Below are positions 22,551 to 33,935 of a stretch of DNA of 64,000 nucleotides, piece by piece. Positions within the stretch are counted from its first letter, which is position 1. Each line of letters begins with the position of its first letter. The notes below the pieces were generated by a model. It was given only the letters and a program-made list of their open reading frames with translations, ran no database searches and was not told the DNA's origin. The stretch covers positions 26,060,586 through 26,124,585 of the forward strand of contig NC_081143.1 of assembly GCF_958295425.1 (NCBI RefSeq). The letters run 5' to 3'. The translations under genes and the position numbers were made by a program. The DNA comes from Solea solea (Eukaryota > Chordata > Actinopteri > Pleuronectiformes > Soleidae).

Positions 22551-25500
22551 ACAATGAGATCTGACTGAGGTTTGAATTTCCTCTCTGACCAGAGTTGCTA
22601 CCTTGAATCAGGATCAGTTATTGAGGTTTGCTGCAAAAAGCATGAGGCTGCATTTCCAGTGTGTAACATACTACTAACAAAAAAGTAATTTACTATCCAT
22701 ACATTCAGTACAAGTCTATGTATAATCTCTGTGTTTGTTTTTTGTGACCTTAGACTAAGCAAAGCTGTGTTTCTGCAGCACTAACTGGACAAACCAGTCA
22801 CCACACCAGAGTGTGTGTTATGCATTTTGAAATGGAAGCTTCAAGATAGACATTCTCTGTGGACACTTGGGAAAGGAAAGGGAGAGTGGAGCTGCATTTA
22901 TTACAACCTATAGTCTCACCATTCATTTTTACGCACTGAAACTTTAATGAGCAGACCGCTACTGCACAGCGACACACTATCATGCAAATATCTTATTGCT
23001 TATAAATGATAGTAAAGATTATATTTAGTCAGAGTTTGGGTCATGAACAGGAAAACTAAAGTTCAGTCATGATGGTAACAAATGGTTTTGAAAAAGTAAC
23101 TGCGTGGGTTGAGGAACCATTACGGTTTGGGTTAAATTAAGTACTTCCTGAACCATTGTTGTCATGGTTACAGGAATAAAGGTCTAGTTAAGGTTGTGTA
23201 AATGTCATGGATTACAACATAAAAGACTACTGAACAGTTTGAGAGTCTTGTGCATCCCACCCAATGTCCTCTGAACACCAACTTTATAACTCTTCATAAT
23301 AATGTAATACAGTTACAGTTAATAATAATAATTATGAGATAATTGGTGCATGCAGCGTTCATGCCACTCACTAATCTGTTACGACGAGTATCATGAGGTC
23401 TGCATTTCTAACAGATAAGCTCATGTAATACAGTATATGTGCTATAAACTTGTCTGCATGTTTTGTATTTGCAGAGCAACTGAAAATGAATCACTTTTTG
23501 CAGGTTTTGTCCTCCCTGTTGGTTTAGATGGCGTCTTAATCGATGTGATTAGTCAAACCTGCAGATTTCTGATTGAAATTTAAAGTTAGTTGTTTGGCTG
23601 GTGGTGTTTTAAGGCAGTTGGCATCCATAAACTGTTACGGTCTTCTGTCTCTTGGACCTTGAAAACTGGCAAGCTGTCTATTGTATTATAAAGACTTACT
23701 GAAATTTGTCTGAGACGGCAGTAAATATAATTCTTTTTTTGTGTTTGAACAACGCATGCAGCTGATTTCTGACTTTTCACTTTTCCTCCCGTGAAGTGCT
23801 TTCTCGCTAATTCTATCTCACACCCTCTAATCTCAGTCGATTCTCACGACAACAAAAAAGCTAATAGAAAAACATGATTTCTCAGTCACACCATGATATC
23901 GTCATTTTTCCCTCCTCCGACGCACACACTAGTGGCACTTCATTAGTTACACATCTTGTTTGTTTCTAAGTCCCTTTAATAACTACTTCTTTCCCTCTCT
24001 TCTTTAGGACTTAATCCATGAACCCTAGCACACACTGTGGCAGACAGGAGCTTAAGGTACCTATGTAGTCATTTCCTACTTCCGTCTTTATAGAGTCAAT
24101 TCTTCAGTTCATCATTAAATATCTTACAGATCAATATGTGTACCTCCCGGTGCCTCGTGGGTTTTCCTAAAAACATTAATTATATATTCCTAGAGTAACT
24201 CAAATTTCTTGTACAGTTCAAATTGTAATTTCATCCTTCTGAAGAATAAAAAACAACATGATTTCTTGGAAGCTACTTCACTTTTCTTGGCCCTATGTAT
24301 TGAATTTTCTTCCAAACAAAAGCTTCTGTTGCTAAGTCTCCTCTGTGTGTCTCCTTAACTCTTCGTCATCATTCTTTATTATCACATCCCCCATTCTGTT
24401 TTATTTTGTTTTCATTATGTAGTCCACTTAAACACGCCACATTAAATGAGTCTATTTATTACATATTTATACGTACACTACACTGCAATCTCACATGTGA
24501 CATATGGCACAGTTTGATTTGATGTCCTTTAAGGCACAGGACATGCATGAAAGGCATGTTTGTGTGTCTGTTGTCTGAGAGAGCCACATGTTCATTGTCT
24601 TCATCGACTGAATTGGTTGTGTTTTTTGGAATAATTCTGACTGCCAAAGCCACAGATGGTGGAAGTACGGAAAGGAACTTGTTCAAATAAGCAATAAACA
24701 TTTGAAGCCAACTTGAGACTTGCAATATGCAGTGTTTGGGATGATAGAAAGACTGTCAGTGCTAAACTTTTCTTTAAAACTCCCAGAAGTTTCTCAATGC
24801 ACACAGTTTTTGGTTTTCTTATTTTATCCTGAGATTGCTAAATGTGCTACAGGCTCCATTTAAGAACATCTATTAAGAACTGAACAGCAAAAACAACCAG
24901 ACAACTCCATTATGTTCATATTCGACTGTTTTAAACTGAAATCATTCATTTTGTTCCAGACAGTGCGAGCAGTTTCCAATGTCCATGTTGAGACAATCAC
25001 AAAGCGCTAGAGAAAACTACCAAGGATAATTTAACACAACTATTTAGAACGAAAAGTATTGTGCGTCAGAATATAGTCATTTAGTGTGTCTTATACTGAA
25101 TTATGCCTTTTCTTTTCTCAATTTGTTCTTTAAAATGTTGGGAAAAAAAGTAAAAGAAGAAATGTTGAATGGCGTTTCAAACATACACATTTACTTTTAC
25201 TAATAGTTGATCATTGGTTTAATCAACAATCCTGATAAAGGTGAGTTTGTGTATAAAATGCAGCCAAAAGCTTGCACCGATGCTTTTATGGAAGGCAGGA
25301 GTGGAGGAACATAATAACAATAGTTCTGCCAAGGATTTAATTTGCAGCAGCAGTTGATGTTGGTGGACGATTAAATGCATACAACAGCTCGTTGTGTCAG
25401 AAAACTAGCTCGAGTCTGTTAATAGTTTGGTTTGGTTCCTAAATCCCATGAAACATTCCAGATTTTACATGTGCGTCTACTGCTTTCTGGAAAGGTTTAG

Positions 25501-26149
25501 CTGGGAATGAAGCTAAAAGGCATTCCGGCCATTGTTCGTGGGCCAGCATTGCTCAAAGGCAGAACCTTGCTCAACAACAGATAAGGCAGATGGTTTATTA
25601 TTATGAGATTCTGACATATGGTGGCGGTTGACTGCGATTTGTCCACCGTTATTGCCACTAAACATGTTACAGGATGGATGATTAGCTTTTTCTTAAGACG
25701 CTCGTGTTTTATGTTGTTAGACCTTTATGCTAATGGTCTATAAATTATTACTTTGGAGAAACACATCCACTTTTCTTTTTTAAACTAATGTCTTTGTGGT
25801 TCAGGTTCAGCCCTGTGAAGATAGAGCCTTTCCTTCTGCCAATACCTTTAATGCAATAAGCAGTATGAATGGATGGATGATGTATAAGGTACTTTCCTAA
25901 AATGTGGCAGTGTTCTCTGATTTGAGGTTATGCGGCAGCTTGTTTATGCACCACAGGGATGAACAACCTATAAATAATTCATAAAACAAATCTTTCGAGT
26001 CATTGTTAAGAAACAAAGTGGAGACCATAGATGAATTAGCTCTTTGCTAAAGACAGTAAGAGGCCTTGCCCACATGTTAATGAGACTCTGAATGACACCA
26101 AATGAGACTCTAAGACAATGAATGGGATTTATAAACATAAGTCACTCTA
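22551..26149. other. Long unannotated stretch
   Basis: About 3.6 kb without a recognised repeat end, SINE box, LINE tail or convincing exon. Open frames are under 90 codons. Short homopolymers only. Confidence 0.5.
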
Positions 26150-26335
26150 ATTGGACACTCTAAAGGTGTGAATGTGTGAATGAATGGTTGTTTTTCTTTA
26201 TACGTTGGCCCTGCAATGGACTGGCAAGCTGTCCAGGGTGTAACCCGCCTTTTACCCTACAGCACCAGCAGCCCTGTGACCCTCATGTGGAGGATATAGT
26301 GGTGGACACTGAATCGAAGGATGGATGGACAGGCT
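26150..26335 (+). repeat. Dispersed repeat ending in GGATGGATGG
   Basis: The segment GTGAATGAATGGTTG ... TGGCCCTGCAATGGACTGGC ... CTGTCCAGGGTGTAACCCGC ... CCTGTGACCCTCATGTGGAG ... GGATGGATGG matches an extremely abundant teleost interspersed repeat that ends in a GGAT run. A reverse-oriented fragment lies at 40518-40575. The short frame across it is a shadow. Confidence 0.75.
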
Positions 26336-26344
26336 CAAGACAAC

Positions 26345-26751
26345 CTGCTAGATTTCAAACTGAGCATCAGACGGGAGAAGAAATGTGATTTGAGTGAGAA
26401 GTTGTTGTTGTTGTGAGTACCAGATTTGCTGGTGTTTCAGAAATTCAAGAAATTGCTGATTTACTGGGATTTTCAAGAACAACACTTTCTAGTGTTTACA
26501 GAGAATGATCCAAAAGCAGAGAAAAATACCCTCTTCTCTCCTTGTGCCATTCTTCTCTGACCTCTAGCGTCAAAGAGACACTTCCACCCAGAGAGGGAAT
26601 GACACAAGAGTGTCTCAGAATGATGGAAAGACAGCTGTCTTTCAAATAACCTCTCTTTACAACCAAGGTAAGAGCACAACAAGTCAAAACCTCGAAGCAG
26701 CAGAGGACAAAACCAGACTCAATGAACCAAAAAAGTGGCCGGTGAGTGTAT
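26345..26751 (+). pseudogene. Internally deleted Tc1/mariner transposon relic
   Basis: The sequence matches a fish/amphibian Tc1-like element in three places. One frame reads EIADLLGFSRTTLSSVYRE (26449-26505), the DNA-binding helix-turn-helix of Tc1 transposases. Another frame reads ITSLYNQG (26646-26669), further along the same domain. The 3' end GTGGCCGGTGAGTGTATA (to 26751) is the terminal inverted repeat. The catalytic DDE half is absent and there are frameshifts and stops. The 5' terminal repeat is not found just upstream, where another repeat abuts, so the element cannot encode or be readily mobilised as a complete unit. Confidence 0.82.
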
Positions 26752-27323
26752 ATATTTTCTGCTTTTATGCACCAAATCAAATATCAACGTATGTCGTGCA
26801 TGCTCCTGTGTTAACCCTGCCCCTGTCTGTTGTGCAAACGTTCAAAGTTTGGTGTTCCCTGTTCACTTGAAGCCAACAGGGGATAGTCTAGGATAACAAC
26901 AACAGGAAAAGGACCAGAAAATCCAGGCAAGAGGTAGCACCTGGCTGGAGAATGCAAGAGGTCGGACACTATATCCAGAATATTTGGCAAGGGACCTTGT
27001 CCAGAGCCTGCATTTGTGTTCTTACATGCAGCCCCTCTGGGAAATCTTAGGAAAATGTCTAAAAGCAGCTCCGAAGACAGGTGTTTAACCTCGGGAGCGC
27101 AGCGAGGTGTGATTTTGAGGTTGAGTTGTGGAAACTGGCTGAGAGACACGCGGGCAGGCATTTACACTTCACATCATCGGGGGAAATGTTGGCTTGGTCG
27201 AGGCGGATGGTTGTTTTGCTTCATTGACAGCTGTGGCCAGTGGGAACAAGTATTGATAAAAACTATTGGCTTCAACATAATCACTGACAGCTTAAATTTG
27301 CTGAACAACTGTGTTACATTTGC
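26752..27323. other. Unannotated stretch
   Basis: A 146-codon frame (27016-27456) crosses the (GT)n at 27324 and has no recognised domain. Nothing else is supported. Confidence 0.4.
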
Positions 27324-27340
27324 GTGTGTGTGTGTGTGTG
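27324..27340. repeat. (GT)n microsatellite
   Basis: Short uninterrupted GT run of about 8 units. A (CA)n partner lies nearby at about 27399-27411. Confidence 0.9.
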
Positions 27341-27419
27341 TTTGCAGCGTTTTCCTTCCTAATGTGAGGAGCTCAGTGTGTTCTTTCGTGTGTGCTTCAC
27401 ACACACACACGTCTTGCCA

Positions 27420-27840
27420 ATCAATGCATTTCCTCTCAGTAATCAATGCGCGTTGATGAGGTTTGATTGGATGCATCTCTCAGGACGCCGTAAGCTGCGC
27501 ATGTCATTTCCATCGTGCATCACTGATCCGTCTGCCTCATTGTGCACAGGAGAGGTGAAACCTGTTATCAGCATCACAAATAGCAGCTGATATACTGGAA
27601 GTTTGCGAGCAACGCGGCTGCGTGGAGAAGACTCGCTCAGATCCTTTCACATGGGACTGACGTGTAAATCATTTGCAAGTCATAAATGTTTATGGCTGCA
27701 CAAGCTGTGGGCGTAGCAGACAATAAAGCGAAGCGGGGAGGTGTCATTTTCCCAACACGCCATGATTAAAAAAAGGAAATTGTGCGAGATGAAAGCGGCA
27801 CGCTGTGTGCGTTAGACACACTTTCTTCAATAACTGCCAC
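27420..27840. other. Repeat-poor block, candidate regulatory DNA
   Basis: Higher GC and CpG than its surroundings, no recognised repeat, and dense homeodomain/POU-like words (GTAATCAATG, TTGATTGG, ATCATTTGCAAGTC, CATAAATGTTTATGG). This is the appearance of vertebrate conserved non-coding elements, but conservation cannot be judged here. No open frame is convincing. Confidence 0.25.
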
Positions 27841-28081
27841 CACATAAGCAAAGCTGTCGATAAACGTATACAGTAGAGATAATAAAGAACAAAGCGTGGC
27901 GTAAACAAGCGATTCAACAGTGAGCCCAGGTGTTTAACACACTATAGGAGCACTGGTGTTCAAGCCCTGCCCCTTGATTTATAGACAGGCAGATAGACTG
28001 CTGAGGTCTAAGAGACAGGGCAGCAGATGGTCATCGGTGATGGTAACGACTCACAGCAGCAGAGTGACAAACCTTTGATGT

Positions 28082-28107
28082 CACACACACACACACACAC
28101 ACACACA
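28082..28107. repeat. (CA)n microsatellite
   Basis: Thirteen perfect CA units. Confidence 0.95.
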
Positions 28108-29079
28108 GTCTGGTTCCCATGACTTCAAAACAATCTTTTTCTTGATCGCTTTCAAAAAGTTCCCCGTGTGAATATTTAGCGACTTCACACACCCCCGGCC
28201 ACTTTTTATTTGAATTTTTTGTATTTATTTTATATTTTAAAAAAGCGAGATCCATCTAATTGTATTTACTGCCACACTGTGCACATACACAGTCACACAC
28301 GAGCTGTGGATGTGCAGTGCTATCTGCGTGTGCAACAATCACCGATCTGTTTTGTTTATTCAAGTAAAAATAGGTTTTGTTTTCTCGATTCAACACTTTT
28401 TCTCAGCCCCTTGTGTGAAAATCTCTAAAGACAGGACGTGTTCTAGTGATATCTTGCTTTGTTTTCGACTGACTTTAGTTACTTTTCATTCACAGTAGTT
28501 GCTTAAGTTGCTGCGTTGGTGCACCTGCACATACTGTACTGTACCTACAGCCAGTGAAAGTGATGGTAAATGTGTCTGTGTTGACTCAAAGCTGCTTTAC
28601 ACTTACTCATTCACACCCATTCACTCACGCATTCATACATTCACACAGCACATCGATGTGCGGGCACATTCTCTATCACACATCGCTCATACCCATTCAC
28701 ACACTGCCAGCTTGGCTGTAAACACAACCTGTGAACATTAGCTCATTCTCCTCAGGAAAGGGTGAGGCTGTTTGTTTTTCCTCAACATCAAGTCACACAG
28801 ATTTGTGTGGAACAAACGGCACAAATGTTGTGTCTAATTGTTTCGTGCGTTGCCTGACAAGAGTGACTTTCTATGAGAAGTCTGGGTGCTGATACATCTC
28901 TTAAAAAGCGTAATTTCTTATATAAGACGGTGTATGTCCACACTTAACTGTTTTCTTTCTCAAACATAAAGGGAATTATATTGTGTAAAAGAAAAAAAAC
29001 ACAACAGTTCGACATTAACCCTATACCTGGGTGTAAATGCTTTTTTTGCAAAAATCTGTGAGCCTCTCAGGGTTATTTG
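28108..29079. other. Unannotated stretch
   Basis: Contains TTCACACAT/TTCACTCA-like degenerate simple repeats at about 28600-28700, and no supported gene. Confidence 0.45.
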
Positions 29080-29380
29080 CTTAGGCATGTTCGACGATCC
29101 CTCGCGTGATTTCAGCTGAGTCCTCGTCCACTGAGGCACATCAGCGCAGCCAAGCATTGTTAGCCAAAGCCATCGGCAGCGCTGCGCGGTTTTCTACTCG
29201 AGCGGCAGCATTTCAAGGCCATTAAACACTGTTGTGGGCACAGAGAGACGGAGACGGAGGTGCAATTTGTTCAGCACTGTGATCAAAGCTGGTGCAGTTG
29301 AGCGGAGCGCGGAGAGAAAGACGGGAGACGGCGGAGCGCTAACAACAAGCCGACTGAGCTGTGGATTCAAACAAGAAAAC
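29080..29380. other. Locally CpG-enriched segment
   Basis: Several CG-containing words (GCAGCGCTGCGCGG, CTCGAGCGG, GAGCGGAGCGCGGAGAG, GACGGCGGAGCG) cluster within 300 bp of otherwise AT-rich DNA. It could be a small CpG island, enhancer or 5' UTR-like sequence. No TATA box, start codon in a long frame, or splice donor decides between these. Confidence 0.25.
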
Positions 29381-29579
29381 AAAATAAATTGAGGAAAACA
29401 AGAGAGGGAATTCTGGGTTCATTTAATCCGTGACCCCTCTGGGTAAAAAAAATAAAGAACTCAATATGGATCTTATTGATTATTCTTTTTTTTTGCTTTG
29501 CTTTGTTAGTTGCTGTGTTTCTATTATCTGTACTGAGCATCTAATTCCTATGGCTTTTTTCTTTAATCTACTTCTCTTA

Positions 29580-29900
29580 AATTGCTTTGCTCCGCATGAA
29601 GCACTTTATTAAATGGGCTTTTGAAAATGCTCCATCAAGATTATTATTATCAAATTTAAGTTAGCCTCCAGCCAAACGCTGCTCGGTTTACCTATTCTCT
29701 TATGAGTCCCTCTGTGACTAATTAATTCTGTGTTTGCCACTGTGTGAGAGATATTGTCCTATTCTCTCGTGACAGTCACACTTGAGTATTGTTGGGCTGA
29801 TTTAAAGCCAATGTATTTATTTATGATGACATCTAATGTGAATTTACCATTTACGCCGGCATCACTCATGCCACACATTTCTGTGGCAGGAAGGAGGAAG
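29580..29900. other. Repeat-poor block with homeodomain-like words
   Basis: The words CTAATTAATTCTG, TTTAAAGCCAATGTATTTA and TTTATGATGACATCTAATG occur with no recognised repeat. A conserved non-coding element is plausible but unproven. Confidence 0.2.
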
Positions 29901-31014
29901 GAGTTTGGACTCATCTCTGTTTAAAGAGATTTAAGCAGATCAGCAATGTCATATACAGTTCAAGTAAAGCCACTAAAGACATAGGTAGTTGTTACTACCA
30001 CATATTTTTGTACAAAACAAAATGCAACAAGAACATTTCCAATGTTTTTCTTCTCCTTAACGTGCAAAAAAATAAAAATTGAAATAAAACGTGACCCAAA
30101 ACCCACATTACAAACCGAACCGTGGTCTAGTTGAACCGTTGCACCCATGTTGTGGACTCGGACTTTCAGAAAACTTAAGGTAAACTGAGTGAATATGACT
30201 TATAGACTTTTCAAATGTGCTTTTCTTATGAAGACACGAAACAACCCCATCCGATTGCAGCATTTGTACAGGGTGCAGCAAATTCTGAGAGTTGAAACCA
30301 GCTGCAATAACAGAAGCCTGAACACACAGAGGAGCCACTCCTGATGTCACTCTCTGCATTTATTTCTTGGCACCTTGAAAGGCTGAACACTGCACCTTGA
30401 GTTTTCTCTTTGGTCTGGTCGGTGTTTTGAATGTTTCTCCTCTCACACACACACACTTGTTCGTTTTGTGACAAAAGGGCAATTTTGAAACACACTGAAG
30501 GGCAGACGAACACAGATGTTTCTCTTTAATTAGCCGCATCAATCATTTACAGGATAAGATGGCCACAAAGTGACCTCTCCAAATCCCTCATGGCAAAAAA
30601 AAGTAAAAAAAAGTTTGCTGACGCATACATGTGAGCACAGACTGTGTCCTGACTTCTGAGGACAGGAGTTACTGGTGGATCAAAACCTGAAAATCTCTGA
30701 ATACTGTCTTTGGAAATCGTAATGTATCGCACAAATCAGAGAACTGATGACGTGACAAATGTAGAGTTCTGGAAAACACAGCTAAATACTTTACTTCTCC
30801 TTTTCATCTACTCTCACGTATGTCTCCCCTTTCTTGTCCAGCACATTATTCTGGTAAATCGATGACAACACAAGAAAACAAAAGAGACCTTAAAACTCTT
30901 CACACTAGCAGAAACTGTTATAAACAGTGTTTGAATAAAACATTCACAAACACCATAGCGAGCTCATTCTTCATCCAGTGTCGACAACCACGTGGACATT
31001 CACTTCCTCTACAC
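29901..31014. other. Unannotated stretch
   Basis: No gene or element ends recognised. Minus-strand frames up to 95 codons lack features. Confidence 0.45.
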
Positions 31015-31437
31015 CAGGGGTGTCAAACTCATTTTTGTTCAGGGGCCACATACAGCACAATTTGATCTCAAGTGGGCCGGACCAGTACAAATAGTAAAAT
31101 AATAGCATAATAACCTATGAACAACAAGAACTCCTTGCTTTTTTTCTCCTTTGTTTTACATTTAATGAAGGATATTTTTTACAAAACATGAAATTTCTTG
31201 AGAAATATAAGTGCAATTTCAACAATATCGTGCCTAAATGTACTATTTACACATTACACTGGATCTAAAAAGGCACAAACATTTAGTCACAGGTATCTGG
31301 AAGAGAAAAATATGGTATTTGACATTACTTTTAGATTGTAATCGTAGTGTGACATTTTAACAAATTCATCCTGTGGGCCGGATTGGACCCTCTGGCGGGC
31401 TGGTTCTGGCCCCCGGGCCGTATGTTTGACACCCCTG
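31015..31437. mobile_element. Non-autonomous hAT element with exact 8-bp target duplication
   Basis: The left end is CAGGGGTGTCAAACTCA and the right end reads inward CAGGGGTGTCAAACATA, a 14-bp perfect terminal inverted repeat. The flanks carry the identical 8-mer CTCTACAC (31007-31014 and 31438-31445), the signature of hAT insertion. Internal words GGGGCCACATACAGCACAAT and GTGGGCCGGAC are typical of a common vertebrate hAT family. At 423 bp with no transposase frame, it is non-autonomous. It lies immediately at the 5' head of the SINE that follows. Confidence 0.9.
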
Positions 31438-31445
31438 CTCTACAC

Positions 31446-31885
31446 AGTGGTTCAGCGGTGGATCAAGTTGTCTTTTAACTGAAAGATCAAAGGTTTGAAT
31501 CCTTGCTCAGCTACTCTAGTTGACATGAGTCTCTGGGCAAGACACTTATCCCCAAACTGCGAGCGGGTCGCGGTTGAAATAAATTAATAAATAAATAAAT
31601 AGAGAATTAAATTCAAAGAGAAATAGACTTTGGTTTGTATCAGAGTCCAGATTAATCTTTTCCAGACTTTTTTTCAGACAGGCTATATTCTGATTTAAAA
31701 CATGGCGTTCATATAGGCTACTATAATGAATGATGCAGGATTAAAAACAAGCAGGATTTACTATGGAGGACATTACAGCTCATCCGTGCATCTCTACTGT
31801 GCCGGTTCCATGTGAATGGGTATGAAAGTGTAAAAGCGGATCAGAAGAGCGCTATATAAACACACACCCTTTACCCTTTACTTAC
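31446..31885 (+). mobile_element. tRNA-derived SINE, interrupted
   Basis: The head carries a pol III A-box-like GTGGTTCAGCGGTGG and a B-box-like AGGTTTGAATCC (about 31491-31502), spaced as in a tRNA. The body word CTCTGGGCAAGACACTTATC is shared by teleost SINEs and also occurs, altered, near 46021. The 3' part near 31815-31880 (TGTGAATGGGTATG ... GAGCGCTATATAAA ... CCCTTTACCC) is the SINE tail. About 200 bp of unrelated sequence separates body and tail, so it is interrupted or rearranged. Confidence 0.65.
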
Positions 31886-31889
31886 TTAG

Positions 31890-31985
31890 AAACCAGAGGA
31901 GTCGCCCCCTGATGGCCATTCAAGAGAATACAGGTTACAGGCACTTCCACACTTGCTTCACTTTACATACCTGCAGTTTTTCTCC
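31890..31985 (+). repeat. Partial copy of the 16.1-kb dispersed repeat
   Basis: GTCGCCCCCTGATGGCCATT ... CAGGTTACAGGCACTTCC ... CTTCACTTT matches the terminal part of the repeat at 16135-16430. It ends about 30 bp before the first copy of the tandem array. Confidence 0.7.
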
Positions 31986-32012
31986 CTTAGGCAGAAGTAA
32001 AAGAACACACCT

Positions 32013-33935
32013 GCCTGAATGGGAGTCATAACCATATTACAATATCGTTTCCTCAGCTGTGCTGCTGTACTGTATAATGACAGCCTACTGACAATAATCG
32101 CTCTCTAGCAAGTGAGTGACGGAAAGGAGAACCTGTCGAGTGACATGAAGGGCCATTTCAGTCACTGTACGACACGTTATGAGATGATTTTACTACTCAA
32201 CAGAAGATCAACGCTCAATAACAGGAGGCAGGGATGATGCTGCAAAGAGGAGAGGTCTGAATATGAGTTGGACACAGATTATGTGCAGATGAGGTGGAGG
32301 AGGACAAAGGCAGGGAAAAGAGAACGAGTAAATAGTGCAGATGAAAGAATGAAGCGAGGGGCTTCATGAGGGCAACGACATCAAGGAGGAGACGATCAGA
32401 GCAGACGTTTGAACAGATGGGAGAGGAAAACAAAGGAGGAGACAAGGGGTGAGATAAGAAGAGAGGGTGAGAGAAGACGGAGAAGGGAGAGGCAACGAGG
32501 TGTAAAGAAAGAGAAGAGAAAGGAGGTGAGTGAGGGTGAAAGGAAAACAAAGGAATGGAAAGTGAGGGAGGAGAGGAAATAAATTGTGAAGGACAGAGGG
32601 AGAGAAAAAGATTTAAAGTATAAAAGTAGGTGATAGTACGTACGTGATGAAGGAAAATGGGAGGAAAACAGAAGAGGAGGGAAATAATTATGAGTTGAGG
32701 AAGCAAAGGAAATAGCGTGCAATGAAAAATGAAGAGAGGAGGCAAGGAGATGAGGAACGGTGAGGAAAAAGACAACTGGAGAAGAGGAAATTAAAAAGAA
32801 TGTAAAAAAAGGAGGAAGAGACAGAAGAAGAAAGGACGTATGGGTGAGATAAAGAGAGGAGGAGTGTTGAAAAGATGATGTCATGCATAGATTTCATTCC
32901 AGCAATGAGACGGAGAAAAGAGAGAGAGAGGGAGGAGAAATATCAAGTGTAAATAACTAAAATGAGCCTGAGCAGAACGCAGAGGCGAGAAATAAGAGCG
33001 AGAGGAGAGCGGTAGAATCAGCTGACGGGGGCATCTGAGCGATGCCACCTCGGTGCCGCGTGTCCACGGCGCTTTGGCAAAGAAGGACGACAGACACTCT
33101 GACAGAAATTACAGCCTGTGCGACTGAATGCATGATCAAAAGAAAATGAGAAGTCAAACACGGTGACAGGCAGCGCCGGCGGCGACGCAGTGGAGACAAT
33201 GTCTGACGGATGTGTGAGCAAGAAAGGATGAGGATGAAGAAGGAAATGAGATGGAAGACAGTGAAAGACACACAGAGAGAGAGGTTGAGAAAGGTGTGAG
33301 CGATTATTTATTTTTGTGCTGTCAGACTAATGAGACTCAGATTTGCTTTCTGGATGCTTCTTGCGTCGCCTCTCCAACTTCTCTGTTAGTCTCAGGTGAG
33401 ACTGATGGACACGTTTATAAAAACCATGCGACATTTGCAAAAAAGGAGAAACTGCAGGCTTTCCACTGTTCATAATGTTAAGCACAATTGTGGCCACAAA
33501 TGTGTGTAATAATCAATATGGCACAGTTACCATGCTTATTGCTGTGCTGCCTGTTTTACTTACTATAAATAAGGTGGTTTTAGTGGAATAAAATCTTTTA
33601 AGCAGAAGTTTTGTGAGGGATGTGGGTTTTTTTTAGCCATTAGGCCCAGGTCATATTTTCCTCATTGGTATTTCTGCAGAGGTCTTCTGCCTACATCCAT
33701 GGAGGTATATGCATGGACATCTGGCAGACACACACATGCACTTTCCTGTACACTTGGTGGCAGATGGTGTTATTTTGGTCAAAAGAGACAACGAACAAGA
33801 CGGTAACCACTGAAGAGTTCCCTTGGTGCCCATAGATACATGCACACAAATAATACAAGGACGTGCATATGGTAGCAAACTGCGGGAAAAAGGAAACTGA
33901 AATGCAAGTGTATGAATGGAACTGCAACCACACAG
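32013..33935. repeat. Tandem unit copy 1
   Basis: The first 200 bp are ordinary sequence. About 32220-32960 is strongly purine-rich on the plus strand. About 33000-33200 is CpG-richer (GGCAGCGCCGGCGGCGACGC). The last 700 bp are AT-rich with ordinary composition. Long minus-strand frames of Ser/Leu/Phe/Pro are translations of the pyrimidine strand, not proteins. Confidence 0.95.

Noticed and set aside
26473..26682. Minus-strand frame containing DARGQRRMAQ, resembling a Tc1 transposase word
   Set aside because: The plus strand of the same DNA carries the ordered Tc1 matches and the terminal repeat, so the minus-strand similarity is taken as coincidence.
27016..27456. 146-codon plus-strand frame
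   Set aside because: It crosses a GT repeat (Cys-Val run) and a CA repeat. The remaining parts have no family resemblance or splice signals.
32215..32884. 186- and 162-codon minus-strand frames, repeated in each tandem unit
   Set aside because: They translate a pyrimidine-rich strand into Ser/Leu/Phe/Pro low-complexity peptides. Both overlapping frames are open because CT-rich DNA lacks stop codons. There are no domains.
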